From positions 744,001-808,000 of the forward strand of contig NZ_CP114786.1 of assembly GCF_027359675.1 (NCBI RefSeq): DNA of 64,000 nt, in the 5' to 3' direction. Position numbers and translations under genes: made by a program. The first letter of the stretch is position 1. Each line of letters begins with the position of its first letter. The notes under the pieces were generated by a model. It was given only the letters and a program-made list of their open reading frames with translations. It was not told where the DNA came from and did no database searches. This DNA comes from Roseibium sp. Sym1 (GTDB lineage: Bacteria > Pseudomonadota > Alphaproteobacteria > Rhizobiales > Stappiaceae). Positions 8,246 to 17,435 of this stretch are shown piece after piece.

Positions 8246-9277
8246 GTGATTTCCCTTTCAGACATCTCTCCGCGCGGCGGTTCTCCAGCGACACCGGCCA
8301 TGGGACTGTTCGCGCTTCTTTTGCTCACAGCGCCGTTCTGGCTGGAGCCTATTGGCCTTTATCAGTATCTCGGCATCGAGATCGCGATCTGGATCTTGTT
8401 CGCCCTCGGCTTCAATCTCCTGTTCGGCTATGTCGGACTTCACTCATTCGGCCATGGCGCCTATCTGGGTGTCGGTGCCTACGCATTCGGTCTATTCCAG
8501 CAGGAAGTGGCTGTGAGCCTTTGGGGCGGCCTTGCCGTTGCAGTTCTGGCCGCCACACTCGCTGGTGCAATCGTCGGGGCTTTCGTCTCGCACCGGCGCG
8601 GCATCTATTTCGCCCTGATGACCATCGCATTTGGCCAGGTTTTCTGGTTTGCCGCGATAAAGCTTCACAGCATCACGGGTGGTGAGGACGGATTGCTGGG
8701 TATTCCGCGACCCGACCTGGCAATCGGACCATTGCGGTTCGACATTTCAAACAACGCAACACTTTACTGGTTCGTTGCCATTATCCTGCTTCTGTCGATC
8801 CTTGCTCTGTGGCGCATGGTCAACGCCCCCTTTGGGCGGGTCCTGCAGGCCATCCGCCAGAATGAAACGCGCGCCCGTTTCGTCGGATACAACGTCTGGC
8901 TCATCAAATGGCTCACCTTCACGCTTTCCGCGGCTTTCGCCGGGTTGGCGGGCGGATTGTTCGCCATGGCACAGGAGAGTGCCTACCCGGATGTGATGAG
9001 CCTGCACCAGTCAGGTCTGATCGTGATGATGGTCCTGGTCGGCGGCGGCCTCGTGAGCTTCTGGGGCCCGGTGCTTGGCGTACTGCTCTACTTCATCGCA
9101 AGGGATGTGATCGGCGGCCTTACGGAAACCTGGCTTCTCTGGTTCGGCCTCATGTTCATGATCATGGTGATGGTGCGCCCGGAAGGTCTTGCCGGCCTCA
9201 TTCATGTGGTGCGCCAGCGCTTCGCGCAGACCGCAGACAAGACCGTTGCCCCCGCCACCAATCCGGAAAGGGCCTGA
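8246..9277 (+). CDS. Branched-chain-type ABC transporter permease (LivM-like)
   Basis: The second inner-membrane permease subunit, 343 residues with about ten hydrophobic segments. It carries the LivM features IWILFALGFNLLFGYVGLHSFGHGAYLGVGAYA and a FGRVLQAIRQNETRARFVGYN cytoplasmic loop that contacts the ATPases. The start is taken as GTG 8246, with GGAG about 10 nt upstream and 4 nt after the LivH stop. The frame runs much further upstream but only as a shadow of the livH-like gene. It pairs with the LivH-like protein to move the solute inward. Confidence 0.9.
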   Translation: MISLSDISPRGGSPATPAMGLFALLLLTAPFWLEPIGLYQYLGIEIAIWILFALGFNLLFGYVGLHSFGHGAYLGVGAYAFGLFQQEVAVSLWGGLAVAVLAATLAGAIVGAFVSHRRGIYFALMTIAFGQVFWFAAIKLHSITGGEDGLLGIPRPDLAIGPLRFDISNNATLYWFVAIILLLSILALWRMVNAPFGRVLQAIRQNETRARFVGYNVWLIKWLTFTLSAAFAGLAGGLFAMAQESAYPDVMSLHQSGLIVMMVLVGGGLVSFWGPVLGVLLYFIARDVIGGLTETWLLWFGLMFMIMVMVRPEGLAGLIHVVRQRFAQTADKTVAPATNPERA

Positions 9278-9278
9278 G

Positions 9279-10022
9279 ATGACCCTGTTCAAGGCAGAAC
9301 ACATACACAAACGCTTCGGCGCACGCGTGGTGCTTGAAGATATCAGCCTCAGCGTCGAGAGGGGATCCGTGCACGGAATAATGGGTCCGAACGGTGCCGG
9401 GAAAACGACCTGCTTTCATGTTCTGACAGGCTACCATGCACCGGACGCCGGACAGATCGTTTTCGACGGCAAGGATATCACCGGCTGCAAGCCCCATCAG
9501 ATCGCACGCATGGGCATTTCCCGTTCTTTTCAGATTATGAACCTCTTCGACGAAACCGTCGTGATTGAAAACGTTCTGCTGGCCCTGCCCGACTTCAGAA
9601 ACAGCAGCTTCAATCTGACGAAAAGTGTGTTCGGCGAGACTGCCCTGGTGGAAAAGGCGCTTGGTGTTCTTGATCAGGTGGGGCTCGCGGATCTTGCCTG
9701 GCAGAAGGCGGACGCGCTTTCCTACGGCAACCGACGCGCCCTGGAGATTGCGGTCGCACTTGCTGCTGAACCGCGCATCGTTTTTCTGGATGAACCCACT
9801 TCCGGACTGGGTGCGGAGGCAATACGGCAATTGGCCAGGCTTATCCGGAAACTGCGAGAGACCTACACGATCGTGATGATCGAGCATGACATGAACTTCC
9901 TGTTCGAACTGGCGGACCGGGTCTCGGTGATCCATTGGGGACAGATCATCGCGGAAGACACGCCTGCCGCGCTCAAGTCGAACAAGTGGGTGGCGCGATC
10001 CGCCCTGGGAGAGGTGGCGTGA
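9279..10022 (+). CDS. Branched-chain-type ABC transporter ATP-binding protein (LivG-like)
   Basis: This 247-residue ATPase has Walker A GPNGAGKTT, an ABC signature of the LivG type (LSYGNRRALEIAVAL), Walker B IVFLDEPTSGL and an H-loop histidine in MIEHDM. The ATG lies 1 nt after the LivM-like stop and the gene ends overlapping the next ATG, so translation is coupled. With the LivF-like protein it powers import through the permease pair at the cytoplasmic face. Confidence 0.93.
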   Translation: MTLFKAEHIHKRFGARVVLEDISLSVERGSVHGIMGPNGAGKTTCFHVLTGYHAPDAGQIVFDGKDITGCKPHQIARMGISRSFQIMNLFDETVVIENVLLALPDFRNSSFNLTKSVFGETALVEKALGVLDQVGLADLAWQKADALSYGNRRALEIAVALAAEPRIVFLDEPTSGLGAEAIRQLARLIRKLRETYTIVMIEHDMNFLFELADRVSVIHWGQIIAEDTPAALKSNKWVARSALGEVA

Positions 10023-10717
10023 TGCTGCAAGTCAAGGCAATAGAGACATTCTACGGCGAAACCCAGGCGCTCTTCGGCCCCTCTCTGGAAGTCCGGAAGG
10101 CCGAAATTGTCGCATTGCTGGGACCAAACGGCGCTGGAAAGACGACGACCATTCGCTCGATCCTGGGCCTGTCCCCGCCCAAACGGGGACAGATCCGATT
10201 CGACGACAGGGACATCACGGCTCTGCCGACCCACAAGATATCACGGCTCGGCATCGGCTGGGTGCCCGACGACCGGCGCGTGTTCCCGACACTGACCGGC
10301 AAGCGGAACCTGGCGCTGGGAGCAAGAAAGACCCGGTTTCGCTCCTGGAGCGAAGAGGAAATGTGCGAGGTCTTTTCCGCGCTCCAGCATCTGCTCCCCC
10401 GCGAATGCGAGAACATGTCGGGCGGAGAATTGCAGATGGTTGCCATCAGCCGCGCACTCATGGGATCACCTGGCATCGTGCTGTTAGATGAGCCAAGCCA
10501 GGGCCTTGCCCCCAAGATTGTACAGGACGTGCTCAAGACGATTGTGCGGCTGAAGGATGAAGGTATTTCCTGCCTGCTGGTCGAGCAGAATGCTCTCGCC
10601 GCACTGGAGGTCTCCGACCGGGCCTATGTCATGGAGCGAGGCCAGATCATACACGAAGGACCTGCCCAGGAACTGCTGGACGACGCACCGCTGCGACGCC
10701 GGCTGATCGGGATGTAA
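10022..10717 (+). CDS. Branched-chain-type ABC transporter ATP-binding protein (LivF-like)
   Basis: A 231-residue ATPase with Walker A GPNGAGKTT, signature MSGGELQMVAISRAL, Walker B IVLLDEPSQGLAP and an H-loop-region LLVEQNA, all usual for LivF. It overlaps the livG-like stop by one base (TGATG). It completes the five-part importer begun at 5936. Its intact signature makes a useful contrast with the defective ATPase encoded immediately downstream. Confidence 0.93.
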   Translation: MLQVKAIETFYGETQALFGPSLEVRKAEIVALLGPNGAGKTTTIRSILGLSPPKRGQIRFDDRDITALPTHKISRLGIGWVPDDRRVFPTLTGKRNLALGARKTRFRSWSEEEMCEVFSALQHLLPRECENMSGGELQMVAISRALMGSPGIVLLDEPSQGLAPKIVQDVLKTIVRLKDEGISCLLVEQNALAALEVSDRAYVMERGQIIHEGPAQELLDDAPLRRRLIGM

Positions 10718-10720
10718 ATC

Positions 10721-11344
10721 ATGACGAAAATGCTTGAAGTCCGAAACCTCGAAAAAGTCTATACGCGCAGCCGGTTCGATCGCACACCCACGTTCCGTCT
10801 CGCCGCAGATTTCGCAATCGAGAGCCCGGGTGTCATCGGAATGATGGGGCCGAACGGGTCGGGAAAGACAACTCTGTTTGAACTTGTGACCGGCTCGAAT
10901 GCACCGACTTCCGGCGAAGTTCTCGTCGCTGGTCGCAACATTCACAAGGTTCGCACGGATCAGCGGGACCGACTGGCGATCCACTACCATCAGTCCTATC
11001 AGGTGCGCCATTTCCGGTCGTTCAAACCGAACGTGTTCATGGAACCGGCACGATCGAATTATCCGCTCTTGCACCTCTTCGACGAACCGCAATTCAACAC
11101 GCAGGATGGTTACATCGGTTTCATGCTGGATTTCTTCCGCAAGCTTCGCAAGGACGGCCGGCTGGTCTTCCTGTGCGTCCACCCCAACGAGCGGTTCCAC
11201 CTGGAGATCGTCCAGGAGATCTGTGAGAGCTTCCTCTTCGTCGAAAAGGGAACCGTAGCAGCTTTTTCCGATTATGCGTCGCTGCTCGAGCATGACCCGG
11301 CGCGGGCCTATCTCGGCGACTTGCTGATGGAGCGGGCAGCATGA
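10721..11344 (+). CDS. Aberrant ABC ATPase lacking the signature motif and helical subdomain
   Basis: The protein has 207 residues. Walker A is perfect (GPNGSGKTT, about residues 43-51), Walker B is good (LLHLFDEP, D121-E122) and a histidine follows at H154 (LCVHPNE). No LSGGQ-like signature occurs between them. Walker A to Walker B spans only about 72 residues, against about 118 in the adjacent LivF-like protein, so most of the alpha-helical subdomain is missing. The frame is intact and translation is coupled at both ends (3 nt after livF; ATGA with the cupin), so it looks maintained rather than decayed. It could bind ATP without forming a normal closed dimer, perhaps as a regulatory or scaffold subunit. 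The function is unknown. Confidence 0.75.
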   Translation: MTKMLEVRNLEKVYTRSRFDRTPTFRLAADFAIESPGVIGMMGPNGSGKTTLFELVTGSNAPTSGEVLVAGRNIHKVRTDQRDRLAIHYHQSYQVRHFRSFKPNVFMEPARSNYPLLHLFDEPQFNTQDGYIGFMLDFFRKLRKDGRLVFLCVHPNERFHLEIVQEICESFLFVEKGTVAAFSDYASLLEHDPARAYLGDLLMERAA

Positions 11345-11661
11345 GCGGATGCTTCCACAAACGCGCCTATAAGATCCCGGTCTCGGCAGACTCGGTCAAG
11401 GCGGACTTCCCCGATTTCTCCTTCGGCACCTTTCGCGATCCCCAGGGCCAGATCTGGAGGGATTTCGTGCACGACACCGACGAATTCGTTGTCGTCGCTG
11501 ACGGCACAATGGAAATAGAAGTCGCCGGCGAAACAGCTCGGTGCGAACCGGGTGATTTGGTGCGCATTCCGGCAAATGCCTCCCATACCTTGATCACGAA
11601 GTCCGCTGGCGGGTCGGTCTGGCACTACGGCTACGGACACTTCGGAGGTGACAATGACTGA
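11341..11661 (+). CDS. Small cupin-domain protein
   Basis: A 106-residue single-domain cupin. The barrel strands are recognisable in EFVVVADGTMEIEVAGE, RCEPGDLVRIPANASHTL and the final GGSVWHYGYGHF. The usual metal-binding histidine pair of motif 1 is weak (FVHDTDEFVVV). The second-motif histidine in NASHT is present, so metal binding is possible but uncertain. It overlaps the aberrant ATPase stop (ATGA) and is followed by the dehydrogenase gene. It may be a sugar or sugar-acid isomerase or epimerase, or a small-molecule sensor. The family does not allow a firmer call. Confidence 0.8.
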   Translation: MSGCFHKRAYKIPVSADSVKADFPDFSFGTFRDPQGQIWRDFVHDTDEFVVVADGTMEIEVAGETARCEPGDLVRIPANASHTLITKSAGGSVWHYGYGHFGGDND

Positions 11662-12655
11662 AGCACTCAAGGTCGCCGTTGTCGGGTGCGGCCTGATCAG
11701 CCTCTATCATCTCAGGGCCTGGCAGTCGGCAGGGGCGGAGATTGTCGCCGTTTGCGACACCGACAGGACGAAGGCGGAGGCCAGAGCTGCCGAATTCAGC
11801 GTGTCCCGCGTCTACGCGGACGCCGGTGAGATGTTTGCCGACGGCGGGTTCGACGCGGTCGACATCGCAGCATCAGTCGGCGCTCACGCACCGGTGGCCC
11901 GCCTGGCCGCCGACCACGGCGTCCATCTCATGTGCCAGAAGCCTCTGACCGAAACCGTCGCGGAAGCGGAAGCGCTGATAGCCTATGTGGGAGACCGTGT
12001 GCGCTTCATGGTGCACGAGAACTACCGCTTCCGGCCGCACTACATGACGGTTCGACGCTGGATCGCCGAGGACCGCATCGGTCAGGTCCGGCACGCGTCG
12101 ATTGCCTGCCGGGGATCCGGTTTGTGCCCTCGTGAAGGAACGGTCCCCTTCCTGGTGGAGCGTCAACCCTACCTGACGGGCTTCAAACGCAATCTCGTCT
12201 TCGAGACGATGATCCATCATCTGGACGTGCTGCGCTGCCTGTGCGGTCCGCTCAAGGTGGTTTCGGCCAGGCTGAACCGATTGGCCGAGGGGCTGCCGGG
12301 AGAGGACACGGCCGCCATTCTCCTGGAGGGAGAAGACGGTTTCATTGCAACGGCCGACGGCTGCCTCGTAGCCCCCGGCTATCCGCCGCTTCACGGCGAC
12401 CGCCTGGAAGTGATCGGCACCAGGGGGACCATCGTCATGGAGCTCAATCGCATTTTCTTGGTCGGTGAGGAGGACAAGGCCGAGGAAGTCGATCTTCTTG
12501 GGCGCTACCAGGAGTGTTTTGACCTTGCCATGAAAGCCTTTGTCGCCGGTCTGCGTGACAAAACTCCGTTTGAGACAGACCGTCTCGATAATCTGGAAAC
12601 GTTGCGCCTGATGGAAAGTGTCTATCGTGCAGTGGGCGTGGAGGTCGGATCATGA
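11654..12655 (+). CDS. Gfo/Idh/MocA family NAD(P)-dependent oxidoreductase
   Basis: The protein has 333 residues. An N-terminal Rossmann fold (VAVVGCGLISLYHLRAW, VAVCDTD) leads to the family's (E)KP motif, here CQKPLTE with the catalytic Lys. A C-terminal alpha/beta substrate domain contains the MIHHLDVLRCL histidine. Family members oxidise hydroxyls of sugars, inositols or sugar acids. ATG 11654 is preferred over GTG 11648 because GGAGG lies 5 nt upstream of it. It is co-transcribed with the SDR, whose start overlaps its stop (ATGA). It is likely one of the oxidation steps at the top of the pathway. Confidence 0.9.
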   Translation: MTEALKVAVVGCGLISLYHLRAWQSAGAEIVAVCDTDRTKAEARAAEFSVSRVYADAGEMFADGGFDAVDIAASVGAHAPVARLAADHGVHLMCQKPLTETVAEAEALIAYVGDRVRFMVHENYRFRPHYMTVRRWIAEDRIGQVRHASIACRGSGLCPREGTVPFLVERQPYLTGFKRNLVFETMIHHLDVLRCLCGPLKVVSARLNRLAEGLPGEDTAAILLEGEDGFIATADGCLVAPGYPPLHGDRLEVIGTRGTIVMELNRIFLVGEEDKAEEVDLLGRYQECFDLAMKAFVAGLRDKTPFETDRLDNLETLRLMESVYRAVGVEVGS

Positions 12656-13473
12656 ACCATCCCACCGGCAGCCTCACACCTGAAATAGATCTCGGCAGGA
12701 TCGACCGATTGTTCAACATCGACGGTCTGCGGGTCTTTCTTCCCGGCGGCTATGGCGCAATCGGCGAAGCAATTGCGATCGCGATGGCCCGGCTTGGAGC
12801 AAGGGTCGTCATTGCTGGCCCATCGTTCGACAAGGCAACCAGGCTTGCCGAACGGATAGCTGATTATGGTGGCACGGCCGACGGACTTGAACTTGATGCA
12901 AGGCACGTGGCTTCGATCGAACAGTGCACGCAAGAGGCGGTCAAGCTGATGGGTGGTATCGACGTCCTCGTCAATTGCGTCGGCGTGCAACGTGAACAGG
13001 CGCTGATGGAGGTTACCGAAGAGACCTTCGACGAGGTCTACCAGACCAATCTCAAATCGGCGATGTTTCTGGCGCAATCAGTGGCGCGGGACCAGATCGC
13101 GCGCGGCAGCGGCGGCCGTCAGATCCACCTGCTTTCGGTGCGGTCCCAACTGGCCTTGAGAGGACGCGGATATTCCGCCTATTGCGCGACAAAAGGCGGG
13201 CTGGTGATGCTCGTGAAGCAACATGCCATGGAGCTGGCGCCGCATGGCATAACCGTTAATGGTGTCGCTCCCACTTTCATTCAGTCCGATCGGATCCGGC
13301 CTCACCTGGACAAACCGTCTTTCAAGGACTTCATCCTGGAGCGCAATCCGCTAGGCCGCATCGGCGATCCTCTGGAAGTGGCCGGTCAAGTCATCGCCTT
13401 CGCATCCGACGCCGGCAGCTACATGACGGGCCAGGTTGTCTATGTCGATGGCGGGGTCACGGCATCGCAATGA
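12652..13473 (+). CDS. Short-chain dehydrogenase/reductase (SDR)
   Basis: A classical SDR of 273 residues. It has a glycine-rich cofactor loop (LPGGYGAIGEAIAIAMARLG), an NCVGVQ strand, the YxxxK active site (YSAYCATK) preceded by a Ser in LLSVRSQ, and the C-terminal GRIGDPLEVAGQVIAFASDAG...YVDGG typical of 3-oxoacyl-reductase or sugar-alcohol SDRs. About 20 extra residues precede the Rossmann fold. It overlaps its neighbours on both sides by 4 nt. It probably oxidises a hydroxyl of the sugar-like substrate before dehydration. The exact position of attack cannot be read. Confidence 0.92.
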   Translation: MNHPTGSLTPEIDLGRIDRLFNIDGLRVFLPGGYGAIGEAIAIAMARLGARVVIAGPSFDKATRLAERIADYGGTADGLELDARHVASIEQCTQEAVKLMGGIDVLVNCVGVQREQALMEVTEETFDEVYQTNLKSAMFLAQSVARDQIARGSGGRQIHLLSVRSQLALRGRGYSAYCATKGGLVMLVKQHAMELAPHGITVNGVAPTFIQSDRIRPHLDKPSFKDFILERNPLGRIGDPLEVAGQVIAFASDAGSYMTGQVVYVDGGVTASQ

Positions 13474-15191
13474 CCTCTAGACTTCGATCATCCAGATGGT
13501 TCGACACCGACGACCTGCGCGGCTTCGGACACCGCTCCCGCCTGATGCAGATGGGTTATTCCCGGGAAGACTGGAATGGCCGCCCGGTGATAGCCATCAT
13601 CAACACCTGGTCCGATATCAACCCGTGTCACGCGCATTTCCGGCAACGCGTCGACGACGTGAAACGCGGCGTCTTGCAGGCAGGCGGGTTTCCGATTGAA
13701 CTCCCCGCGCTGTCTCTTTCGGAGAATTTCGTCAAACCGACAACCATGCTCTACCGGAACCTGCTCGCGCTTGAAACGGAAGAACTCCTGCGGTCCCATC
13801 CGGTGGATGGTGCTGTCCTGATGGGTGGCTGTGACAAGACCACGCCCGGTCTCCTGCTCGGAGCCATTTCCATGGATCTGCCGGTGATCTTCATGCCGGC
13901 CGGTCCCATGCTGCGCGGCAACTTGCGTGGTGAAGTGCTGGGATCGGGAGCCGACACCTGGAAGTACTGGGATGAAAGGCGCGCCGGCAGGATCGACAAA
14001 GCGGAGTGGCAGGCGGTCGAGGCGGGAATCGCGCGTTCTTACGGCCACTGCATGACCATGGGTACCGCAGCGACCATGACAGCGATTGCCGATGCACTCG
14101 GCTTCTGCCTCACCGGTTCGTCGTCCATTCCAGCTGCTGACGCCAACCACATCCGTCTTGCGACGGCCTGCGGCCGCCGCGCGGTGGAACTCGTGCACGA
14201 GAACCTGCGTCCATCCTCCCTCCTGTCCCGAGCCTCGTTCGACAATGCACTTGCAGTTGCCATGGCGATGGGGTGCTCGACCAACGCCATCATTCACCTG
14301 ATCGCCCTGTCCCGCAGAGCCGGGTTCGACCTTACCCTCAATGACTTTGGCGTCGCCGGCCAAAGGGTCCCGGTTCTGGCGAATATCCGGCCGTCGGGTG
14401 AAAAATATCTCATGGAGGACTTCTATTACGCGGGCGGCTTGCGTGCACTTATGGCACAGATGACCGGCCTGCTGGAAGTCACGGCCCACACCGTCTCGGG
14501 CAAGAACTTGGGCGAAGAGATCGAAGGTGCCGAAGTCTACCTTCCCGACGTAATCCGGACACTTGATGATCCCGTTTCAACTGAACCTGCCATGGCGGTC
14601 CTGCGTGGAAATCTTGCCCCTTACGGAGCGGTTATGAAGCCTTCGGCTGCCGACAAGAGACTGCTCAGACACCGCGGTCCTGCGCTGGTGTTCGACAGCT
14701 ATCGGGACATGAAGGCACAGATTGACGATCCTGCACTCGAAGCGACGCCCGACACGGTCCTGGTCATGCGTGGCGCGGGACCGCAGGGCGGCCCGGGCAT
14801 GCCCGAATGGGGCATGCTGCCGATCCCGAAATATCTTCTTGAGCAGGGAGTGCGGGACATGCTGCGTATTTCCGATGCGCGCATGAGCGGCACGAGCTAC
14901 GGCGCTTGCATCCTGCATGTGGCACCGGAAGCCCATGTCGGCGGTCCGCTGGCCCTTGTTCGAACGGGCGACATCATCCGCGTCGACGCCAAAAAGGGAC
15001 AGTTGGAGATGGAGGTTTCCGACGCCGAACTTGCGCAACGCAGGTCGGTGTGGACGCGGCCCGCCGAAAAATTCGGCCGCGGTTACGGTTGGGCCTACGC
15101 AGCCCATGTGCTGCAGGCCGACCAGGGATGCGATTTCGACTTTCTTGAAACCGGGTTCGGGGCGGCGGTGCCGGAACCGGAGATTCTGTGA
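13470..15191 (+). CDS. IlvD/EDD family dehydratase, sugar-acid dehydratase type
   Basis: The protein has 573 residues, the usual size for aldonate dehydratases. Candidate Fe-S ligand cysteines are C53 (DINPCHAHF), C121 (MGGCDKTTPG) and C194 (YGHCMTMG). The C-terminal swivel domain has the DARMSGTSYGACILHVAPE motif with its active-site Ser. Family members remove water from 2,3-dihydroxy acids. In this operon the reaction would be aldonate to 2-keto-3-deoxy acid, rather than the Ilv step, because sugar-type dehydrogenases precede it and an HpcH/HpaI aldolase follows. Its ATG overlaps the SDR stop by 4 nt. Confidence 0.9.
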   Translation: MTSRLRSSRWFDTDDLRGFGHRSRLMQMGYSREDWNGRPVIAIINTWSDINPCHAHFRQRVDDVKRGVLQAGGFPIELPALSLSENFVKPTTMLYRNLLALETEELLRSHPVDGAVLMGGCDKTTPGLLLGAISMDLPVIFMPAGPMLRGNLRGEVLGSGADTWKYWDERRAGRIDKAEWQAVEAGIARSYGHCMTMGTAATMTAIADALGFCLTGSSSIPAADANHIRLATACGRRAVELVHENLRPSSLLSRASFDNALAVAMAMGCSTNAIIHLIALSRRAGFDLTLNDFGVAGQRVPVLANIRPSGEKYLMEDFYYAGGLRALMAQMTGLLEVTAHTVSGKNLGEEIEGAEVYLPDVIRTLDDPVSTEPAMAVLRGNLAPYGAVMKPSAADKRLLRHRGPALVFDSYRDMKAQIDDPALEATPDTVLVMRGAGPQGGPGMPEWGMLPIPKYLLEQGVRDMLRISDARMSGTSYGACILHVAPEAHVGGPLALVRTGDIIRVDAKKGQLEMEVSDAELAQRRSVWTRPAEKFGRGYGWAYAAHVLQADQGCDFDFLETGFGAAVPEPEIL

Positions 15192-15218
15192 ACCAGGTTA
15201 TTGCTGACAGGTATGAAG

Positions 15219-16658
15219 ATGACAGACATGCAGCCAAAACTCCTGATCGGGGGAGAATTTCGCACCACCGGCAGTGCTAAGCCCATTCCAGTGGTCAACC
15301 CGTGCAACGGCGAAACACTATGGGAGCAGCCGGCCTGCGGTGAAGCCGAGGTCCTGGAGGCAATGGGACACGCACGCGATGCCATGAAGACCTGGTCGCT
15401 TGTTCATGGCTGGGAACGCGGGCGGATCCTGAGACGGGTCGCAGAGGAGATACGCGTCCGGACTGAAACGATTGCCCTTGCCCTGTCGCTGGAAATCGGA
15501 CGCCCCTTCGCACAATCGGCCGGTGAAGTCGGTGCGGCTATCGAACAATTCGAATGGTATGCGGGCGAAGCCGAGCGGCTGTTCGGGGATACGATCCCTT
15601 CGCGGCAAGGTGGGCGCCTTCTGATCGAGCCGGAACCGGTCGGTATTGCCGCAGCATTCACAGCGTGGAACTTCCCGGTGAACCTGCCCTGCCGCAAGAT
15701 TGCGCCCGCACTGGCGGCCGGATGTCCGATCCTGGTGCGGCCTTCCGAACAGGTTCCGATGACGACAACGCTGATTGCCGAGGCCTGCGTTGCTGCAGGT
15801 GTTCCAGCTGGCGTGTTGCAGGTGCTGCTCGGCAGGGCGAACGACATTTCGCCAGCAATCATGGACGCGAACGAAGTTCGCAAGATCTCGCTTACCGGTT
15901 CGTCCCGCGTCGGGCAGATGCTGATGGCGGATGCGGCCAGAACGATGAAACGCTGCTCCATGGAGCTTGGCGGACATTCTCCGGTTGTCGTGTGCGCGGA
16001 TGCCGACCTGGAGGCAGCCGCCGCACAGTGCGCCGCTTTCAAGTTCCGAAATGCCGGCCAGGTCTGTATCGCCCCCAACCGCTTCTATGTTGAAGAGAGC
16101 GTGGCGGACCGTTTCATCAGCAAGATGAAGGCCGAGGCTGAAGCCCTCGTCGTCGGCGACAGTCAGGACCCGAAAGTCTCCATGGGTCCCCTGACGCTGC
16201 CATCGGGCCGCGAGAAGGTCGAGCGTCTCATTGGCGATGCCGTGCAACGTGGCGCCAAACTCGTCACGGGCGGATCCCGGCCGGTGGATCGTAACGCCGG
16301 CTTCTTCCTGGAACCGACGGTGCTCGCCGACGTATCGCACGATGCGCAGATCATGAATGAAGAGCCGTTCGGTCCCGTCGCGCCGATTGCCAGGTTCAGG
16401 GACTTCGACGAGGCGATCGACAGGGCGAATTCAACCCCCTACGGGCTTGCGGCCTATGCCTTCACGGGAAGTCATTCCAAGGCGGAAGCCCTTTCAAAAC
16501 GCCTGCATGCCGGTATGGTCGGGGTGAACACTTTCATGATCGCGCATGCCGAAGCGCCCTTTGGAGGTGTCGATCATTCCGGCATGGGCCGCGAAGGCGG
16601 GCGCGAAGCCATCAAGGATTATCAAAACACCAAACTCTCCCACATCATGGCAGGCTGA
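15219..16658 (+). CDS. NAD(P)-dependent aldehyde dehydrogenase
   Basis: An aldehyde dehydrogenase of about 479 residues. It has TAWNFPVNLPCRKIAPALAAG for cofactor binding, the general base Glu in MELGGHSP and the catalytic Cys (near residue 283) in NAGQVCIAPNRF. The C-terminal MNEEPFGPVAPI is also present. Three in-frame starts lie close together (TTG 15201, ATG 15213, ATG 15219). The last has a CAGG about 7 nt upstream. It would oxidise the aldehyde released by the aldolase, or a semialdehyde intermediate, to the acid. Confidence 0.92.
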   Translation: MTDMQPKLLIGGEFRTTGSAKPIPVVNPCNGETLWEQPACGEAEVLEAMGHARDAMKTWSLVHGWERGRILRRVAEEIRVRTETIALALSLEIGRPFAQSAGEVGAAIEQFEWYAGEAERLFGDTIPSRQGGRLLIEPEPVGIAAAFTAWNFPVNLPCRKIAPALAAGCPILVRPSEQVPMTTTLIAEACVAAGVPAGVLQVLLGRANDISPAIMDANEVRKISLTGSSRVGQMLMADAARTMKRCSMELGGHSPVVVCADADLEAAAAQCAAFKFRNAGQVCIAPNRFYVEESVADRFISKMKAEAEALVVGDSQDPKVSMGPLTLPSGREKVERLIGDAVQRGAKLVTGGSRPVDRNAGFFLEPTVLADVSHDAQIMNEEPFGPVAPIARFRDFDEAIDRANSTPYGLAAYAFTGSHSKAEALSKRLHAGMVGVNTFMIAHAEAPFGGVDHSGMGREGGREAIKDYQNTKLSHIMAG

Positions 16659-16661
16659 TAC

Positions 16662-17435
16662 ATGACGCGTTTTTCAAATCCGCTGCGGAAGGTCTGGGCC
16701 GAAGGACGTGCCGCAGTGAATGGCTGGCTCGCCGTACCCTCGGTCCTGAGCGCCGAGGCGATGGCGGTTGCCGGATGGGATGTCCTGACGGTGGATCTGC
16801 AGCACGGAACGGCCGATTACGCGGACCTCCTGTCCCTCTTGCCTGTAATCGAAAAGTCCGGTGCTGCCTCTATGGTTCGCGTTCCCTGGGTGGATGAGGC
16901 TGCCATCATGCGCACCCTGGACGCTGGCGCGATGGGGATCATTGCGCCGATGATCGAAACGGCTGCGGATGCGGAACGATTTGTCTCGGCATGCCTCTAT
17001 CCACCCGAAGGCGGCAGGAGCTCGGGCCCCATCCGGGCGCGGCTGGCGCTTGGGGCCGATTATCAGCAATTCGCCAATCGGGAGATAGTCACCCTCGCGA
17101 TGATCGAAACAAGATCCGCGGTTGATGAACTGGAAGACATCCTGAAGGTTCCCGGCCTGACCGGCGTCTATATCGGTCCGTCCGATCTCGGCTCCGCCTT
17201 TGGACATGGTCCGGGCTTCGACCGTACCGAACCTGAGGTTCTTGATCTGATCGAACACATCCGCAGAACCACTGCCGCGGCCGGGCTCAGGTGCTGCCTT
17301 CACTGTGGTGCCCCGCACTACGCGCGGAACGCGGCAGATCGCGGGATGAACCTGGTCACAATCGGGTCCGACGCCCGGTTTATCGAGGCGGGTGCCAAGG
17401 AAGCTGTTTCTGAGTTTCGGCAATCCCGAGCCTAG
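16662..17435 (+). CDS. HpcH/HpaI family 2-keto-3-deoxy-acid aldolase
   Basis: A class II pyruvate-type aldolase of 257 residues. It has WDVLTVDLQHG early, the metal and phosphate loop in APMIETAADAERFVSACLYPPEGG, a metal-ligand Glu in MIETRSA and the closing GVYIGPSDLGSAFG. The family cleaves 2-keto-3-deoxy acids to pyruvate plus an aldehyde using a divalent metal. It lies 3 nt after the aldehyde dehydrogenase and is the last gene of the operon. This supports a dehydrogenase-dehydratase-aldolase route ending in pyruvate and an oxidised aldehyde. Confidence 0.92.
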   Translation: MTRFSNPLRKVWAEGRAAVNGWLAVPSVLSAEAMAVAGWDVLTVDLQHGTADYADLLSLLPVIEKSGAASMVRVPWVDEAAIMRTLDAGAMGIIAPMIETAADAERFVSACLYPPEGGRSSGPIRARLALGADYQQFANREIVTLAMIETRSAVDELEDILKVPGLTGVYIGPSDLGSAFGHGPGFDRTEPEVLDLIEHIRRTTAAAGLRCCLHCGAPHYARNAADRGMNLVTIGSDARFIEAGAKEAVSEFRQSRA

